Assembly (NCBI GenBank): GCA_029266635.1 | Contig: JAQSWM010000006.1 | Location: 1-64,000 of the forward strand | Direction: 5' to 3' | Source of the DNA: Sphingobacteriaceae bacterium | GTDB taxonomy: Bacteria; Bacteroidota; Bacteroidia; Sphingobacteriales; Sphingobacteriaceae | DNA: 64,000 bases | Part shown: positions 44,790 through 52,825 of the stretch, piece after piece | Position numbering within the stretch: position 1 is the stretch's first letter | Layout of the letters: each line of letters starts with the position of its first letter | The notes under the pieces: model-generated | What the model was told of the DNA's origin: nothing | Database searches by the model: none | The model's input: the letters and a program-made list of their open reading frames with translations, nothing else | Translations under genes and position numbers: made by a program

Positions 44790-44850
44790 TTTGCGTTAAC
44801 AGATAAAAAATAACGAAAAGTCCCGGCCCAAGAAGCCGGGATTTTTTTTT
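44753..44850 (+). promoter_or_regulatory. Predicted transcription attenuator for the aromatic operon
   Basis: The terminator pairs TCCCGGC (44821-44827) with GCCGGGA (44835-44841), followed by nine T. An alternative antiterminator pairs GCCGGG (44779-44784, last codons of the leader peptide) with CCCGGC (44822-44827), with an inner helper hairpin CGTTA/TAACG (44794-44798 and 44811-44815). CGGTT (44753-44757) may pair with AGCCG (44778-44782) to sequester region 2. A ribosome finishing the peptide covers region 2 and lets the terminator form; a stalled one frees it. Confidence 0.75.
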
Positions 44851-44859
44851 GCCACAGCA

Positions 44860-45690
44860 ATGCAACCAAAACGAATAGCTATTCAGGGAATAAGGGCTTC
44901 CTTTCACGAAGAGGCGGCTTTTAAGTTCTTCGGCGAAGGGATCAAAACTATTGAGTGTAACTCCTTCCGCCAAACCTGTGAGGCTTTGAAGAATAAAGAA
45001 GCTGATTTCGCCGTAATGGCTATCGAAAACTCAATTGCCGGCAGCATTTTACCGAACTATTCGCTGTTGCGAGATTATCATTTCACCATTGTAGGTGAGG
45101 TTTATCTTTCGATCCAATTGCACCTGATGGGGCTGCCTGGGGTGAAGTTCGAGGATGTGAAGGTGGTGGAATCGCATCCTATTGCTATCCGCCAGTGCGT
45201 CGATTTCTTTTACGAATACCCAAACATCCAGGTAAAAGAAAGCACTGATACTGCAGCCTGCGCCAAGAAAATCCGGGATGAGCAGCTTACGGACACTGTT
45301 GCTATCGCAAATATGCTGGCGGCAAAGTTGTATGGGCTCGAAATACTTGAGCGCAGGATAGAATCCAACAAGAAAAATTATACCCGCTTCCTCATCCTCA
45401 CCGAAACAGCAAAAGCGCAGAATATTGAAGCTAACAAAGCTTCCCTGAGCTTCCAGGTGGGAAATGAGGTAGGTTCGCTGGCTAAGATACTGAACATCTT
45501 TGCAGAGCAGCAGGTCAATCTCAGCAAAATACAGTCAATGCCTGTGCTGGGCAAACGCAATGAATACAACTTTTACGTGGATATAGAATGGGCAGACCAG
45601 AAGGCTTATGAAACTGCAATCCGGCAGGTTCTGAAGTATGCTGTGAACTTTACGATTATGGGCGAATACCTGAAGAATGACGATGTGTAG
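44860..45690 (+). CDS. pheA: Prephenate dehydratase
   Basis: PheA turns prephenate into phenylpyruvate, the committed step to phenylalanine. The 276-residue single-function enzyme has the catalytic domain at about 3-180 (RIAIQGIRASFHEEAAFKFF, then FAVMAIENSIAGSILPNYSL) with the T-R-F active-site motif in NYTRFLIL. An ACT domain follows (about 195-270; GSLAKILNIFAEQQVNLSKI). The usual ESRP Phe-binding motif reads QSMP here. There is no fused chorismate mutase; that activity is in the next gene. Control is by the attenuator upstream. Confidence 0.95.
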   Translation: MQPKRIAIQGIRASFHEEAAFKFFGEGIKTIECNSFRQTCEALKNKEADFAVMAIENSIAGSILPNYSLLRDYHFTIVGEVYLSIQLHLMGLPGVKFEDVKVVESHPIAIRQCVDFFYEYPNIQVKESTDTAACAKKIRDEQLTDTVAIANMLAAKLYGLEILERRIESNKKNYTRFLILTETAKAQNIEANKASLSFQVGNEVGSLAKILNIFAEQQVNLSKIQSMPVLGKRNEYNFYVDIEWADQKAYETAIRQVLKYAVNFTIMGEYLKNDDV

Positions 45691-45695
45691 ACAAA

Positions 45696-45791
45696 TGTTC
45701 AGTCGTTATTGGTTCATTAGTTAATGATCCATAGAAGGTACCCCCAACCGATACTAAATACTCACTATTAAATACTAAATACTCGACACTA
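45696..45791. repeat. Two-armed heptad repeat element between pheA and aroG-CM
   Basis: The left array reads as heptads TGTTCAG, TCGTTAT, TGGTTCA, TTAGTTA (45696-45723). The right array reads GATACTA, AATACTC, ACTATTA, AATACTA, AATACTC, GACACTA (45750-45791). The arms are only roughly complementary. It starts five bases after the pheA stop and ends five bases before the next ATG, filling the intercistronic gap. Confidence 0.65.
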
Positions 45792-45796
45792 AAAAT

Positions 45797-46912
45797 ATGA
45801 AACTTGACCTAAAAATACAGCCGCTTTCAACATGGTTGCAGCCTGTAAACCCTAACAAACCTATTGTAATTTCTGGCCCTTGCAGCGCCGAAACTGAAGA
45901 CCAGCTCATATCGACCGCACATTTGCTTGCAAAAACCGGAAAGATCACTGCGCTTCGTGCCGGAATCTGGAAACCCCGCACACGCCCTGGTGAGTTTGAA
46001 GGAATCGGAAGCATTGGCCTCCAGTGGTTGAAAAGAGCCAAAGAAGAAACCGGTTTGCCTACCGCTGTTGAAGTTGCTAACGCGAAACACGTAGAAGAGG
46101 CATTGGCTGCGGGCGTTGATATCCTGTGGGTTGGAGCACGTTCTACCGTAAACCCTTTCACTGTACAGGAAATCGCCGATGCATTGAAAGGTGTTGATAT
46201 TCCTGTGATGGTGAAAAATCCGGTAAATCCTGACCTTTCTTTATGGGTTGGCGCTTTGGAGCGGATCAACAATGCAGGTATTACCAAACTTGCTGCCATT
46301 CACCGCGGATTCAGCTCGTTTGAAAAAAGCGCCTTCCGCAACGAACCAATGTGGGAAATGGCGATCCAGCTTAAAACTCTTTGCCCTGAATTGCCAATCA
46401 TCAACGACCCAAGCCACATCTGCGGAAACCGCGAACTGATCCCATACATCAGCCAAAAAGCTCTGGATATGGACATGCAGGGCCTGATGATCGAATCTCA
46501 CATTGACCCGTCTGTAGCATGGACCGATGCGAAACAACAAGTTACTCCATCTGCGCTTTCGGAATTAATTAATCATTTAACACTGCGCCACACCGAGCCT
46601 CAAAGCCGCGAATTGGTTGACCAGCTGGCTGAGCTTCGTAAGCAAATCGACAAACTGGATGAGCAGATAATTCAAAAAATCGCAGAGCGGATGAAAATTG
46701 CTGAAAAAATTGGTGAGCACAAACGTGATAACGACGTAACTATTCTTCAGGTAAGCCGTTGGGATGAGATCATGCACAAACGCACTTCGTTGGCAAGAGC
46801 TTTGAAACTCGACACAAATTTCACTGCCAAGTTCCTGGAATTGCTTCACGCTGAGTCTATCCGCAAGCAGACCGAGATCATGAACGAAAAACCGGTTTCA
46901 GAAGTAAAATGA
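45797..46912 (+). CDS. Bifunctional 3-deoxy-7-phosphoheptulonate synthase / chorismate mutase type II
   Basis: The protein (371 residues) carries the first enzyme of the shikimate pathway joined to chorismate mutase. The DAHP synthase domain (I-beta type) is at about 10-260, with VISGPCSAETEDQL (about 24-37), AGIWKPRTRPGEFEGIG, and PIINDPSHICGNRELI. The C-terminal chorismate mutase (about 275-365) has LRKQIDKLDEQIIQKIAERM and the KIGEHKRDN motif. The product prephenate would feed PheA. Its last four bases overlap the aroA start (ATGA), so translation is coupled. Confidence 0.93.
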   Translation: MKLDLKIQPLSTWLQPVNPNKPIVISGPCSAETEDQLISTAHLLAKTGKITALRAGIWKPRTRPGEFEGIGSIGLQWLKRAKEETGLPTAVEVANAKHVEEALAAGVDILWVGARSTVNPFTVQEIADALKGVDIPVMVKNPVNPDLSLWVGALERINNAGITKLAAIHRGFSSFEKSAFRNEPMWEMAIQLKTLCPELPIINDPSHICGNRELIPYISQKALDMDMQGLMIESHIDPSVAWTDAKQQVTPSALSELINHLTLRHTEPQSRELVDQLAELRKQIDKLDEQIIQKIAERMKIAEKIGEHKRDNDVTILQVSRWDEIMHKRTSLARALKLDTNFTAKFLELLHAESIRKQTEIMNEKPVSEVK

Positions 46913-48207
46913 GCCTGAAAAGCATCATTCTTTCTAATAAAAAACGGAGCTTCAAAGGCACCATACAGCTTACAGGGTCAAAGAGCGAAAGTAATCGTGC
47001 GCTGATCCTGCAAGCTTTGAGCGGCGGCAATATTGAGGTGAAGAACCTGTCTTCAGCGGCAGATACCGTTACGCTGAATGAAATTCTTCAAAAATTAAGA
47101 GTTCAGAATTCAGAATTAAGAGTTACCGGAGAACACTCTCAACTTTTAACTGACAACTATCAACTCGTAGACATCGGCCCGGCCGGAACTGCCATGCGCT
47201 TCCTGACTGCTTATGCCGCTGTGAAAGATCTCGATGTAACTCTCACCGGCTCTGAACGCATGAAACAGCGCCCCATCGGAATTCTGGTTGATGCCCTGCA
47301 CACGCTGGGCGCACGCATCTGCTACGCCGAGAAGGAAGGGTTTCCTCCCATCAAAATCGAAGGTGGATTTGAGCAACGCACCAAGCGGGTAAAGATTAAA
47401 GGCGATGTAAGTTCACAGTACATCACTGCTCTCCTGCTTGTCGGTCCAACCCTGCCGCGAGGAATTGAGCTGGAGATTGTGGGCAAACTCACCTCCCGAC
47501 CGTACGTGGAGATGACACTGGGACTGATGGAGCAATGCGGGATTCGGTACGAGTGGCTGGACAACAAGATTTACATCGGGCCGCAAGAGTTCTTAAAATC
47601 TCAGCTTACAGTTGAGCCGGACTGGAGCGCTGCTTCGTACTGGTACTCCATAGCGGCACTTGCTGCGGAAGCCGAGATCGAGCTCCCGAACCTACGGAAA
47701 TACAGTCTTCAGGGTGACAGTCGCATCACGGAGATTATGGCAAATTTCGGCATCAGCTCAACATTCACCAACAACTCGGTGATTGTAAAAAAAGAGGGAG
47801 AGACATTCAAGAACAAGCATTTTGATTTGAAGGATTGCCCAGACCTCGCCCAAACCGTTATCGTGTGCTGCGCCGCTTTAGGCTATGAGGCAAACTTTAC
47901 CGGCCTGGAAACACTGAAGATCAAAGAAACCGATCGCGTGTTGGCGCTGCAAAACGAACTCGCTAAGATCGGCGTCAAGCTGATTGAAGACAACTTTAAC
48001 TACACACTGGATTGCAGCGGGCTGCACTTTCCTGAAAAAATAACAATCAAAACCTACGAAGATCATCGCATGGCAATGGCTTTTGCGCCCCTGGCTTTGC
48101 TGATCAACGAAGTTGAAATAGAAGAACCCGAGGTGGTGGCAAAATCATATCCGCATTTCTGGGATGATTTGAAGAAGGCGGGGTTTGAAATAAGTAGTAC
48201 AGAGTAG
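46909..48207 (+). CDS. aroA: 3-phosphoshikimate 1-carboxyvinyltransferase (EPSP synthase) with a repeat-derived insert
   Basis: AroA joins phosphoenolpyruvate to shikimate-3-phosphate. The 432-residue protein has LTGSKSESNRALILQ (about 21-35), GPAGTAMRFLTAY (90-102), GDVSSQYITALLL, KETDRVLALQNELAKIG and DHRMAMAFAPLAL. Residues about 61-86 (QKLRVQNSELRVTG to TDNYQL) are encoded by two inverted arrays of 7-bp repeats, and they sit between a conserved helix (SSAADTVTLNEIL) and the VDIGPAGTAMR core, where I would expect only a short loop. The reading frame is kept, so the enzyme probably works. It overlaps the previous gene by 4 bp. Confidence 0.92.
   Translation: MSLKSIILSNKKRSFKGTIQLTGSKSESNRALILQALSGGNIEVKNLSSAADTVTLNEILQKLRVQNSELRVTGEHSQLLTDNYQLVDIGPAGTAMRFLTAYAAVKDLDVTLTGSERMKQRPIGILVDALHTLGARICYAEKEGFPPIKIEGGFEQRTKRVKIKGDVSSQYITALLLVGPTLPRGIELEIVGKLTSRPYVEMTLGLMEQCGIRYEWLDNKIYIGPQEFLKSQLTVEPDWSAASYWYSIAALAAEAEIELPNLRKYSLQGDSRITEIMANFGISSTFTNNSVIVKKEGETFKNKHFDLKDCPDLAQTVIVCCAALGYEANFTGLETLKIKETDRVLALQNELAKIGVKLIEDNFNYTLDCSGLHFPEKITIKTYEDHRMAMAFAPLALLINEVEIEEPEVVAKSYPHFWDDLKKAGFEISSTE
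47091..47166. repeat. Heptad repeat element inserted in frame in aroA
   Basis: The left array (about 47091-47125) reads AAAATTA, AGAGTTC, AGAATTC, AGAATTA, AGAGTTA. The right array (47137-47164) reads TCTCAAC, TTTTAAC, TGACAAC, TATCAAC. The arms are roughly inverted complements (AGAGTTA versus TAACTCT style) around a spacer of about 11 nt. It has the same layout as the intergenic elements but lies within coding sequence. Confidence 0.72.
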
Positions 48208-48402
48208 TGGGTATTGAGTATTGGGTTAAGAGCTTAGCCCATTCCTGTGCGCAACTGATTATTAACAAATGCTTAGTGGAAATCCATCCCATACCGATAT
48301 GGATATTGATTAGAGCATAGCCCATTCCTGTACACAACTAATTATTAAGAACTGCTTATTGTAAATCCATCCCAATACTCAATACTAAATACCCAATACT
48401 CA
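48203..48402. repeat. Composite element between aroA and aroC: heptad arms flanking a 63-bp direct duplication
   Basis: Left arm 48203-48230: AGTAGTG, GGTATTG, AGTATTG, GGTTAAG. The arm begins within the aroA stop region (TAG at 48205-48207). Right arm 48374-48401: AATACTC, AATACTA, AATACCC, AATACTC, ending two bases before the aroC ATG. Between them two copies of a 63-bp unit (48229-48291 and 48312-48374) differ at about eight positions. No ORF is evident inside. Confidence 0.75.
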
Positions 48403-48403
48403 A

Positions 48404-49489
48404 ATGGCAGGCAACTCATTCGGACAACTATTCCGTATCACAACTTTCGGCGAATCGCATGGCGCAGCTATAGGCGTAATTATTGATGGCTGTCCTCCGA
48501 TGATTGAGGTTGATGAAGCGTTCATCCAGGCTGAGCTTGACAAGCGCAAGCCCGGGCAGTCGCGGATAACCACGCAACGCAAAGAGAGCGACGAGTTTCA
48601 AATCCTTTCGGGAGTTTTTGAAGGAAAAACAACCGGAACGCCTTTGACACTGCTCATCCCTAACGAGGACCAGCGCTCAAAAGATTACGACCATAACAAA
48701 GATTCATTCCGCCCATCGCACGCAGATTACACCTACCAAAGAAAATACGGCATCCGCGATCATCGCGGTGGCGGCCGCTCATCTGCCCGCGAAACTGCTG
48801 CCCGGGTGGCTGCGGGTGCAATAGCCAAACTGTACCTAAAACAACATGGCATAGAGATCTTTGCTCATGTCTCGGGCGTAGGCACCATGGAAGCACCCGA
48901 TCTGCAGATAACAGACTTTGGAACACTTACGGATATCCGCGAAAGCAACCTTGTACGGTGCGCTGATCCGGAACTGGCTGAGCAAATGACAACGTACATT
49001 GACGGTATCCGCAAAGCGGGCGATACTGTCGGCGGACGGGTTGCGTGTATTGTGAAGGGCTGTCCTGTTGGGCTTGGAGAGCCGGTATTTGATAAGCTTC
49101 ACGCAGATTTGGGCAAGGCGATGCTGAGCATAAATGCTGTTCACGGGTTTGAGTATGGTTCAGGCTTTGCGGGATCGGAGATGCGAGGTTCAGAGCATAA
49201 TGATTTGTTCACTGAAGAAGCGGGAGAAGTAAAAACCATTACCAACTTCTCGGGAGGTGTACAGGGCGGGATCTCAAACGGAATGGACATCCACTTCAAA
49301 GTTGCATTCAAGCCCGTGGCTACGATCATGACGAGCCAACCAACAATCGACAAAACAGGAAACAAGACCGAGATTCAGGGCAAAGGCCGCCACGATCCAT
49401 GTGTAGTGCCAAGAGCTGTGGCAATTGTAGAGGCAATGGCCGCGTTGGTGATCGCTGATCATTATTTAAGAAATAAGGTTTACCAATAA
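48404..49489 (+). CDS. aroC: Chorismate synthase
   Basis: AroC makes chorismate from EPSP with reduced FMN. The 361-residue product begins [20 protein letters not shown], the AroC start, and has the signature [20 protein letters not shown] (about 125-144) and [20 protein letters not shown] (about 284-303). Length is normal. Together with the upstream genes it supplies chorismate for the mutase and PheA. It is separated from aroA by the 200-bp repeat element. Confidence 0.96.
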   Translation: MAGNSFGQLFRITTFGESHGAAIGVIIDGCPPMIEVDEAFIQAELDKRKPGQSRITTQRKESDEFQILSGVFEGKTTGTPLTLLIPNEDQRSKDYDHNKDSFRPSHADYTYQRKYGIRDHRGGGRSSARETAARVAAGAIAKLYLKQHGIEIFAHVSGVGTMEAPDLQITDFGTLTDIRESNLVRCADPELAEQMTTYIDGIRKAGDTVGGRVACIVKGCPVGLGEPVFDKLHADLGKAMLSINAVHGFEYGSGFAGSEMRGSEHNDLFTEEAGEVKTITNFSGGVQGGISNGMDIHFKVAFKPVATIMTSQPTIDKTGNKTEIQGKGRHDPCVVPRAVAIVEAMAALVIADHYLRNKVYQ

Positions 49490-49547
49490 ATCTCATCCTG
49501 TTAGTCGGCAGCTTCACCGCTACAGTAGCTTAGCGGAAAAAAGTTGA

Positions 49548-49555
49548 TAGCTTTG
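49548..49555 (+). promoter_or_regulatory. Possible -7 element of the ATP synthase operon promoter
   Basis: TAGCTTTG matches the -7 consensus five bases before the atpZ ATG, again a nearly leaderless placement. No clear TTG lies at the -33 distance, so support is partial. Confidence 0.4.
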
Positions 49556-49560
49556 CGCCA

Positions 49561-49809
49561 ATGCACGAAGACGACAACAAACCCGAAGACCGCTTTTCTA
49601 AACAGAAAAAGCCGCTCGACAGCTACATCCGGTACAGCGGTGTTGGCTTTCAAATGATTGCCATCATTGGTATTTGTACATTCATCGGCTACAAAATCGA
49701 TCAGTATCGTGGTTCTGAGCAGCTTATTTTCAGTGCTGTGTTTGGCTTGATCGGAGTTTGCGTATCGCTTTATGTCGTCATCAAAAGCTTAAATAATAAC
49801 GAACCTTGA
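49561..49809 (+). CDS. AtpZ/AtpI family protein
   Basis: The 82-residue protein has a charged N-terminus (MHEDDNKPEDRFSKQKKPLD) and two membrane helices (GFQMIAIIGICTFIGYKIDQ; LIFSAVFGLIGVCVSLYVVI) with the Gly-rich pattern of AtpZ-like proteins that assist assembly of the F-ATPase or ion uptake. It is first in the ATP synthase run. Its stop codon overlaps the start of the next gene (TTGA, 49806-49809). Confidence 0.8.
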   Translation: MHEDDNKPEDRFSKQKKPLDSYIRYSGVGFQMIAIIGICTFIGYKIDQYRGSEQLIFSAVFGLIGVCVSLYVVIKSLNNNEP

Positions 49810-50186
49810 AATTATCTAAATTCCTGATAGTATATGCCGTGTTCACATTCTTAGTGGGAATGGCAGCGTACATTATTCAAATAACTTCTGCTCAGGATGT
49901 GCTGATTCCCTGGTTTTGGGGAGTATTTGCCTTGATGGCCGGGACAACCCTGATCGCCTATCTTTCATCATGGTTTGGCATAAAAAAAGGAGGAGAAGCG
50001 TCTATCCTTTCGCTTATGGCCGTAATGGGCATAAAGATCTTCATTTGCATGGGATTAGCCATCGTTTACCTGATGAATTTCAAAGTAAAATCAGCGCCTT
50101 TTCTGATCGAATTCTTTTCCTTATATTTTTTGTTTACGGCTTTTGAAGTTTACTTTTTGTTGCGTAATTTGCGCCACCCAAAATAA
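49806..50186 (+). CDS. AtpI-like small membrane protein with TTG start
   Basis: The 126-residue protein has four predicted membrane helices (LIVYAVFTFLVGMAAYIIQI; FWGVFALMAGTTLIAYLSSW; LMAVMGIKIFICMGLAIVYL; FFSLYFLFTAFEVYFLLRNL), a layout like ATP synthase I proteins. I infer a role in assembly of the F-ATPase from position. The start must be TTG at 49806-49808, since no ATG or GTG gives a complete first helix. That TTG overlaps the atpZ stop, so translation is coupled. Confidence 0.75.
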   Translation: MKLSKFLIVYAVFTFLVGMAAYIIQITSAQDVLIPWFWGVFALMAGTTLIAYLSSWFGIKKGGEASILSLMAVMGIKIFICMGLAIVYLMNFKVKSAPFLIEFFSLYFLFTAFEVYFLLRNLRHPK

Positions 50187-50206
50187 AAGCAGAAATCTTT
50201 ATATAA

Positions 50207-51289
50207 ATGCAATTTAAGCAGATTTTAAACTTCAAAAAAAATACCTCAAGCTTAATTTTAGGCGTTTTTTTGCTGCTCACAGCAGTTGCCGGGCATGCTC
50301 AGGAAGCTATTGGCGAGGCTGAAACAGCAGAGGTAGCTCATCAGGAAGAGGCTTTTAATCCTGCCGACGCAATCATAGAACACATTTCCGACTCGCATAG
50401 CTGGCACTTGTGGGGCCACACTTCCCTCGCACTTCCGGTTATACTTTATACAGACAAGGGATTGGAAACTTTCTCGTCCGGCAAGTTCGGACATGGCGAA
50501 GAAGCGTACACAGGCAAATACTACACCTATAAGTTAGAGAAAAACAAGGTTAAAGTTGTTGATGAAGGAGGCAACGTGAACGAAGAAGCGAGCAAAAAGC
50601 TTTTAGACTTTTCATTTACGAAAAACGTGGCTTCGCTTTGGCTGTCGATAATCATCATTTTGGTAATTTTCCTTTCCGTTGCCTCCTCATACAAAAAACG
50701 CGTTGGCAAAGCACCGAAGGGATTACAATCATTTATAGAGCCGATTATTGTTTTCATCCGTGATGAAATCGCAAAACCAAATATTGGTTATAAGTACCAG
50801 CGTTACATGCCTTTGCTGCTTACTTTCTTCTTTTTCATCCTGATCAATAACCTCTTGGGGCTTGTGCCTCTTTTCCCTGGAGGCGCAAACGTAACCGGAA
50901 ATATCGCTGTAACCTTTGTACTTGCCACCATAACATTACTAGTTACCAACTTCAGCGCAAACAGATATTATTGGAAGCACATTTTCCTTCCAGGCACACC
51001 GAAATGGCTCTATCCTATTATGTGGCCTGTTGAGATCATCGGTATCTTTTCCAAGCCGATTGCCCTGATGATACGTTTGTTTGCCAACATCACAGCCGGG
51101 CACATTATCGTGCTTGCCCTTATTTCAATAATTTTCGTTTTCAAATCTGTTGCAGTGGCTCCCGCACCAGTTCTTTTCGTGGTGTTTATGGATGTTATTG
51201 AACTGTTGGTTGCTCTGCTTCAGGCATACATTTTTACTCTTCTAAGCGCCCTGTTTATCGGCTCTGCCATAGAGGAACATCATCATTAA
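50207..51289 (+). CDS. atpB: F0F1 ATP synthase subunit a
   Basis: Subunit a forms the proton half-channels next to the c-ring. The 360-residue protein is long for the family: it starts with a signal-like segment (LILGVFLLLTAVAGHA) and a periplasmic extension to about residue 140, a known Bacteroidota trait. The five- to six-helix core carries the essential Arg in ALMIRLFANITAGHII (about 284-299). The C-terminus is AIEEHHH. It is followed by atpE. Confidence 0.95.
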   Translation: MQFKQILNFKKNTSSLILGVFLLLTAVAGHAQEAIGEAETAEVAHQEEAFNPADAIIEHISDSHSWHLWGHTSLALPVILYTDKGLETFSSGKFGHGEEAYTGKYYTYKLEKNKVKVVDEGGNVNEEASKKLLDFSFTKNVASLWLSIIIILVIFLSVASSYKKRVGKAPKGLQSFIEPIIVFIRDEIAKPNIGYKYQRYMPLLLTFFFFILINNLLGLVPLFPGGANVTGNIAVTFVLATITLLVTNFSANRYYWKHIFLPGTPKWLYPIMWPVEIIGIFSKPIALMIRLFANITAGHIIVLALISIIFVFKSVAVAPAPVLFVVFMDVIELLVALLQAYIFTLLSALFIGSAIEEHHH

Positions 51290-51314
51290 TCTTTAATAAA
51301 CTATATAATAATAA

Positions 51315-51539
<225 letters not shown>

Positions 51540-51617
51540 GATATTCATCCAAACTATACTGCAGGCGGTTGGCATGCAGTATAGTTTTAAACTGATTTAG
51601 ATTATACCCAACATATT

Positions 51618-52112
51618 ATGGAATTAGTTACGCCCGATTTAGGATTTGTTGTCTGGACCACCGTTGCTTTTGTTATCCTGCTTGTCATTCTGCGGATATT
51701 TGCCTGGAAGCCGATTTTAGGTGCTATAGCAGAGCGTGAGCGGTCTATTGAGGATGCGCTTTCTAAAGCAGAATTGGCCAAAGAAGAAATGGCTAAGCTT
51801 ACAAGCGAAAACGAACAACTTTTAAAGCAAGCCCGCAACGAACGCGATCAGATACTGAAAGAAGCTAAGGCTTTGAAAGATCAGATTGTGAGCGAGGCTA
51901 AAGTGAGTGCCCAAACAGAAGGTAACAAGTTGATTGAAAAGGCTAAGCTTGAAATCAACAGCCAGAAAGTTGCTGCTTTAGATGATATCAAAAATCAGGT
52001 ATCGGCGCTGTCGCTTGAAATTGCAGAAAAAATCCTGCGCAAGCAGTTTGAAGATCCTGCAAAGCAACAGGCTTTGGTGAACGACTTGTTAAATGAAGTG
52101 AAGTTAAACTAG
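51618..52112 (+). CDS. atpF: F0F1 ATP synthase subunit b
   Basis: Subunit b is the peripheral stalk. The 164-residue protein has one N-terminal membrane helix (LGFVVWTTVAFVILLVILRI) and a long amphipathic helix (about 35-150) with a typical run of Glu, Lys and Ala (IEDALSKAELAKEEMAKLTS). The stop codon (52110-52112) is directly followed by a heptad repeat element that fills the gap to atpH. Confidence 0.95.
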   Translation: MELVTPDLGFVVWTTVAFVILLVILRIFAWKPILGAIAERERSIEDALSKAELAKEEMAKLTSENEQLLKQARNERDQILKEAKALKDQIVSEAKVSAQTEGNKLIEKAKLEINSQKVAALDDIKNQVSALSLEIAEKILRKQFEDPAKQQALVNDLLNEVKLN

Positions 52113-52205
52113 TATAGGGTACAGCGTATTGAGTAATGGGTTAAGTTCCGATACTCAATACCGACTACTCAATACTCAATACTTTACCCACTACTCACTA
52201 CTAAA
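52113..52205. repeat. Two-armed heptad repeat element between atpF and atpH
   Basis: Left array 52113-52145: TATAGGG, TACAGCG, TATTGAG, TAATGGG, TTAAG. Right array 52150-52205: GATACTC, AATACCG, ACTACTC, AATACTC, AATACTT, TACCCAC, TACTCAC, TACTAAA. The arms are roughly complementary around a 4-nt spacer. It starts directly after the atpF stop and ends four bases before the atpH ATG. Confidence 0.78.
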
Positions 52206-52209
52206 AGAA

Positions 52210-52758
52210 ATGTCCGAAATACAAGTTGCATCGCGATATGCAAAATCTCTGATAGACCTGGCCCAGGAGGAAATCGCTCTTGAGCCAATTAAATCAGATA
52301 TTGAAACGTTTATTGCGGTTTGTAAGGAGAATTCGCAACTGGTTGCGGTTCTGAAAAACCCGATCATAAGCCCGGCAAAAAAGGTTGCTATTTTGGATAG
52401 CCTTTTTGGCAAAAGCATGCATAAAACAGTTCTGTCCTTTTTCAGGATAGTAACAACAAAGATGCGTTCAGAGATTCTATTCGCTACCGCGAAGGAATTC
52501 GTAAACGAATACAACAGGCGCAAGGGTATCGTGAATGCTACTGTCACATCGGCGGCAGCTTTAAGCGAACAAAACAAACAAGAGTTAACCGCCCGCATCA
52601 AAGAGGCAATTAATAAGGATGTAGTGCTTCAAACAAAGGTTAATCCTGATCTGATAGCTGGTTTTGTGCTAAACGTAGGCGATAAACAGTACGATGCGAG
52701 TGTTGCCAGCAAGCTGAGCAAGCTTAAAAAGGAGTTTAGCCAAAAGGTTATTGCATAA
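52210..52758 (+). CDS. atpH: F0F1 ATP synthase subunit delta
   Basis: Delta joins the F1 head to the peripheral stalk. The 182-residue protein starts at the ATG at 52210 (MSEIQVASRYAKSLIDLAQE), the usual N-terminus of the OSCP/delta family. An in-frame start at 52129 would translate the repeat element into 27 residues with no similarity, so I reject it. The conserved C-terminal region is FVLNVGDKQYDASVASKLSK. Confidence 0.94.
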   Translation: MSEIQVASRYAKSLIDLAQEEIALEPIKSDIETFIAVCKENSQLVAVLKNPIISPAKKVAILDSLFGKSMHKTVLSFFRIVTTKMRSEILFATAKEFVNEYNRRKGIVNATVTSAAALSEQNKQELTARIKEAINKDVVLQTKVNPDLIAGFVLNVGDKQYDASVASKLSKLKKEFSQKVIA

Positions 52759-52783
52759 CCCTTCGACTACGCTCATGGTGACA
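52759..52783. repeat. Dispersed-type short motif after atpH
   Basis: A 25-bp sequence beginning CCCTTCGACTACGCTCA follows the atpH stop immediately. I recall close variants of this word (CTTCGACTACGCTCAGG) scattered in many bacterial genomes, including Bacteroidota. Only one copy is present in the window, so its status as a repeat rests on memory. Confidence 0.35.
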
Positions 52784-52825
52784 ATAAGAAAAAAAGAATA
52801 ATAACAAATACTCATAAATAAAACT

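Noticed and set aside
52129-52209. Extended start of atpH giving 27 more residues
   Set aside because: The extra codons translate the heptad repeat element and have no similarity to delta subunits; the family start MSEIQVASRYAKSL lies at 52210.
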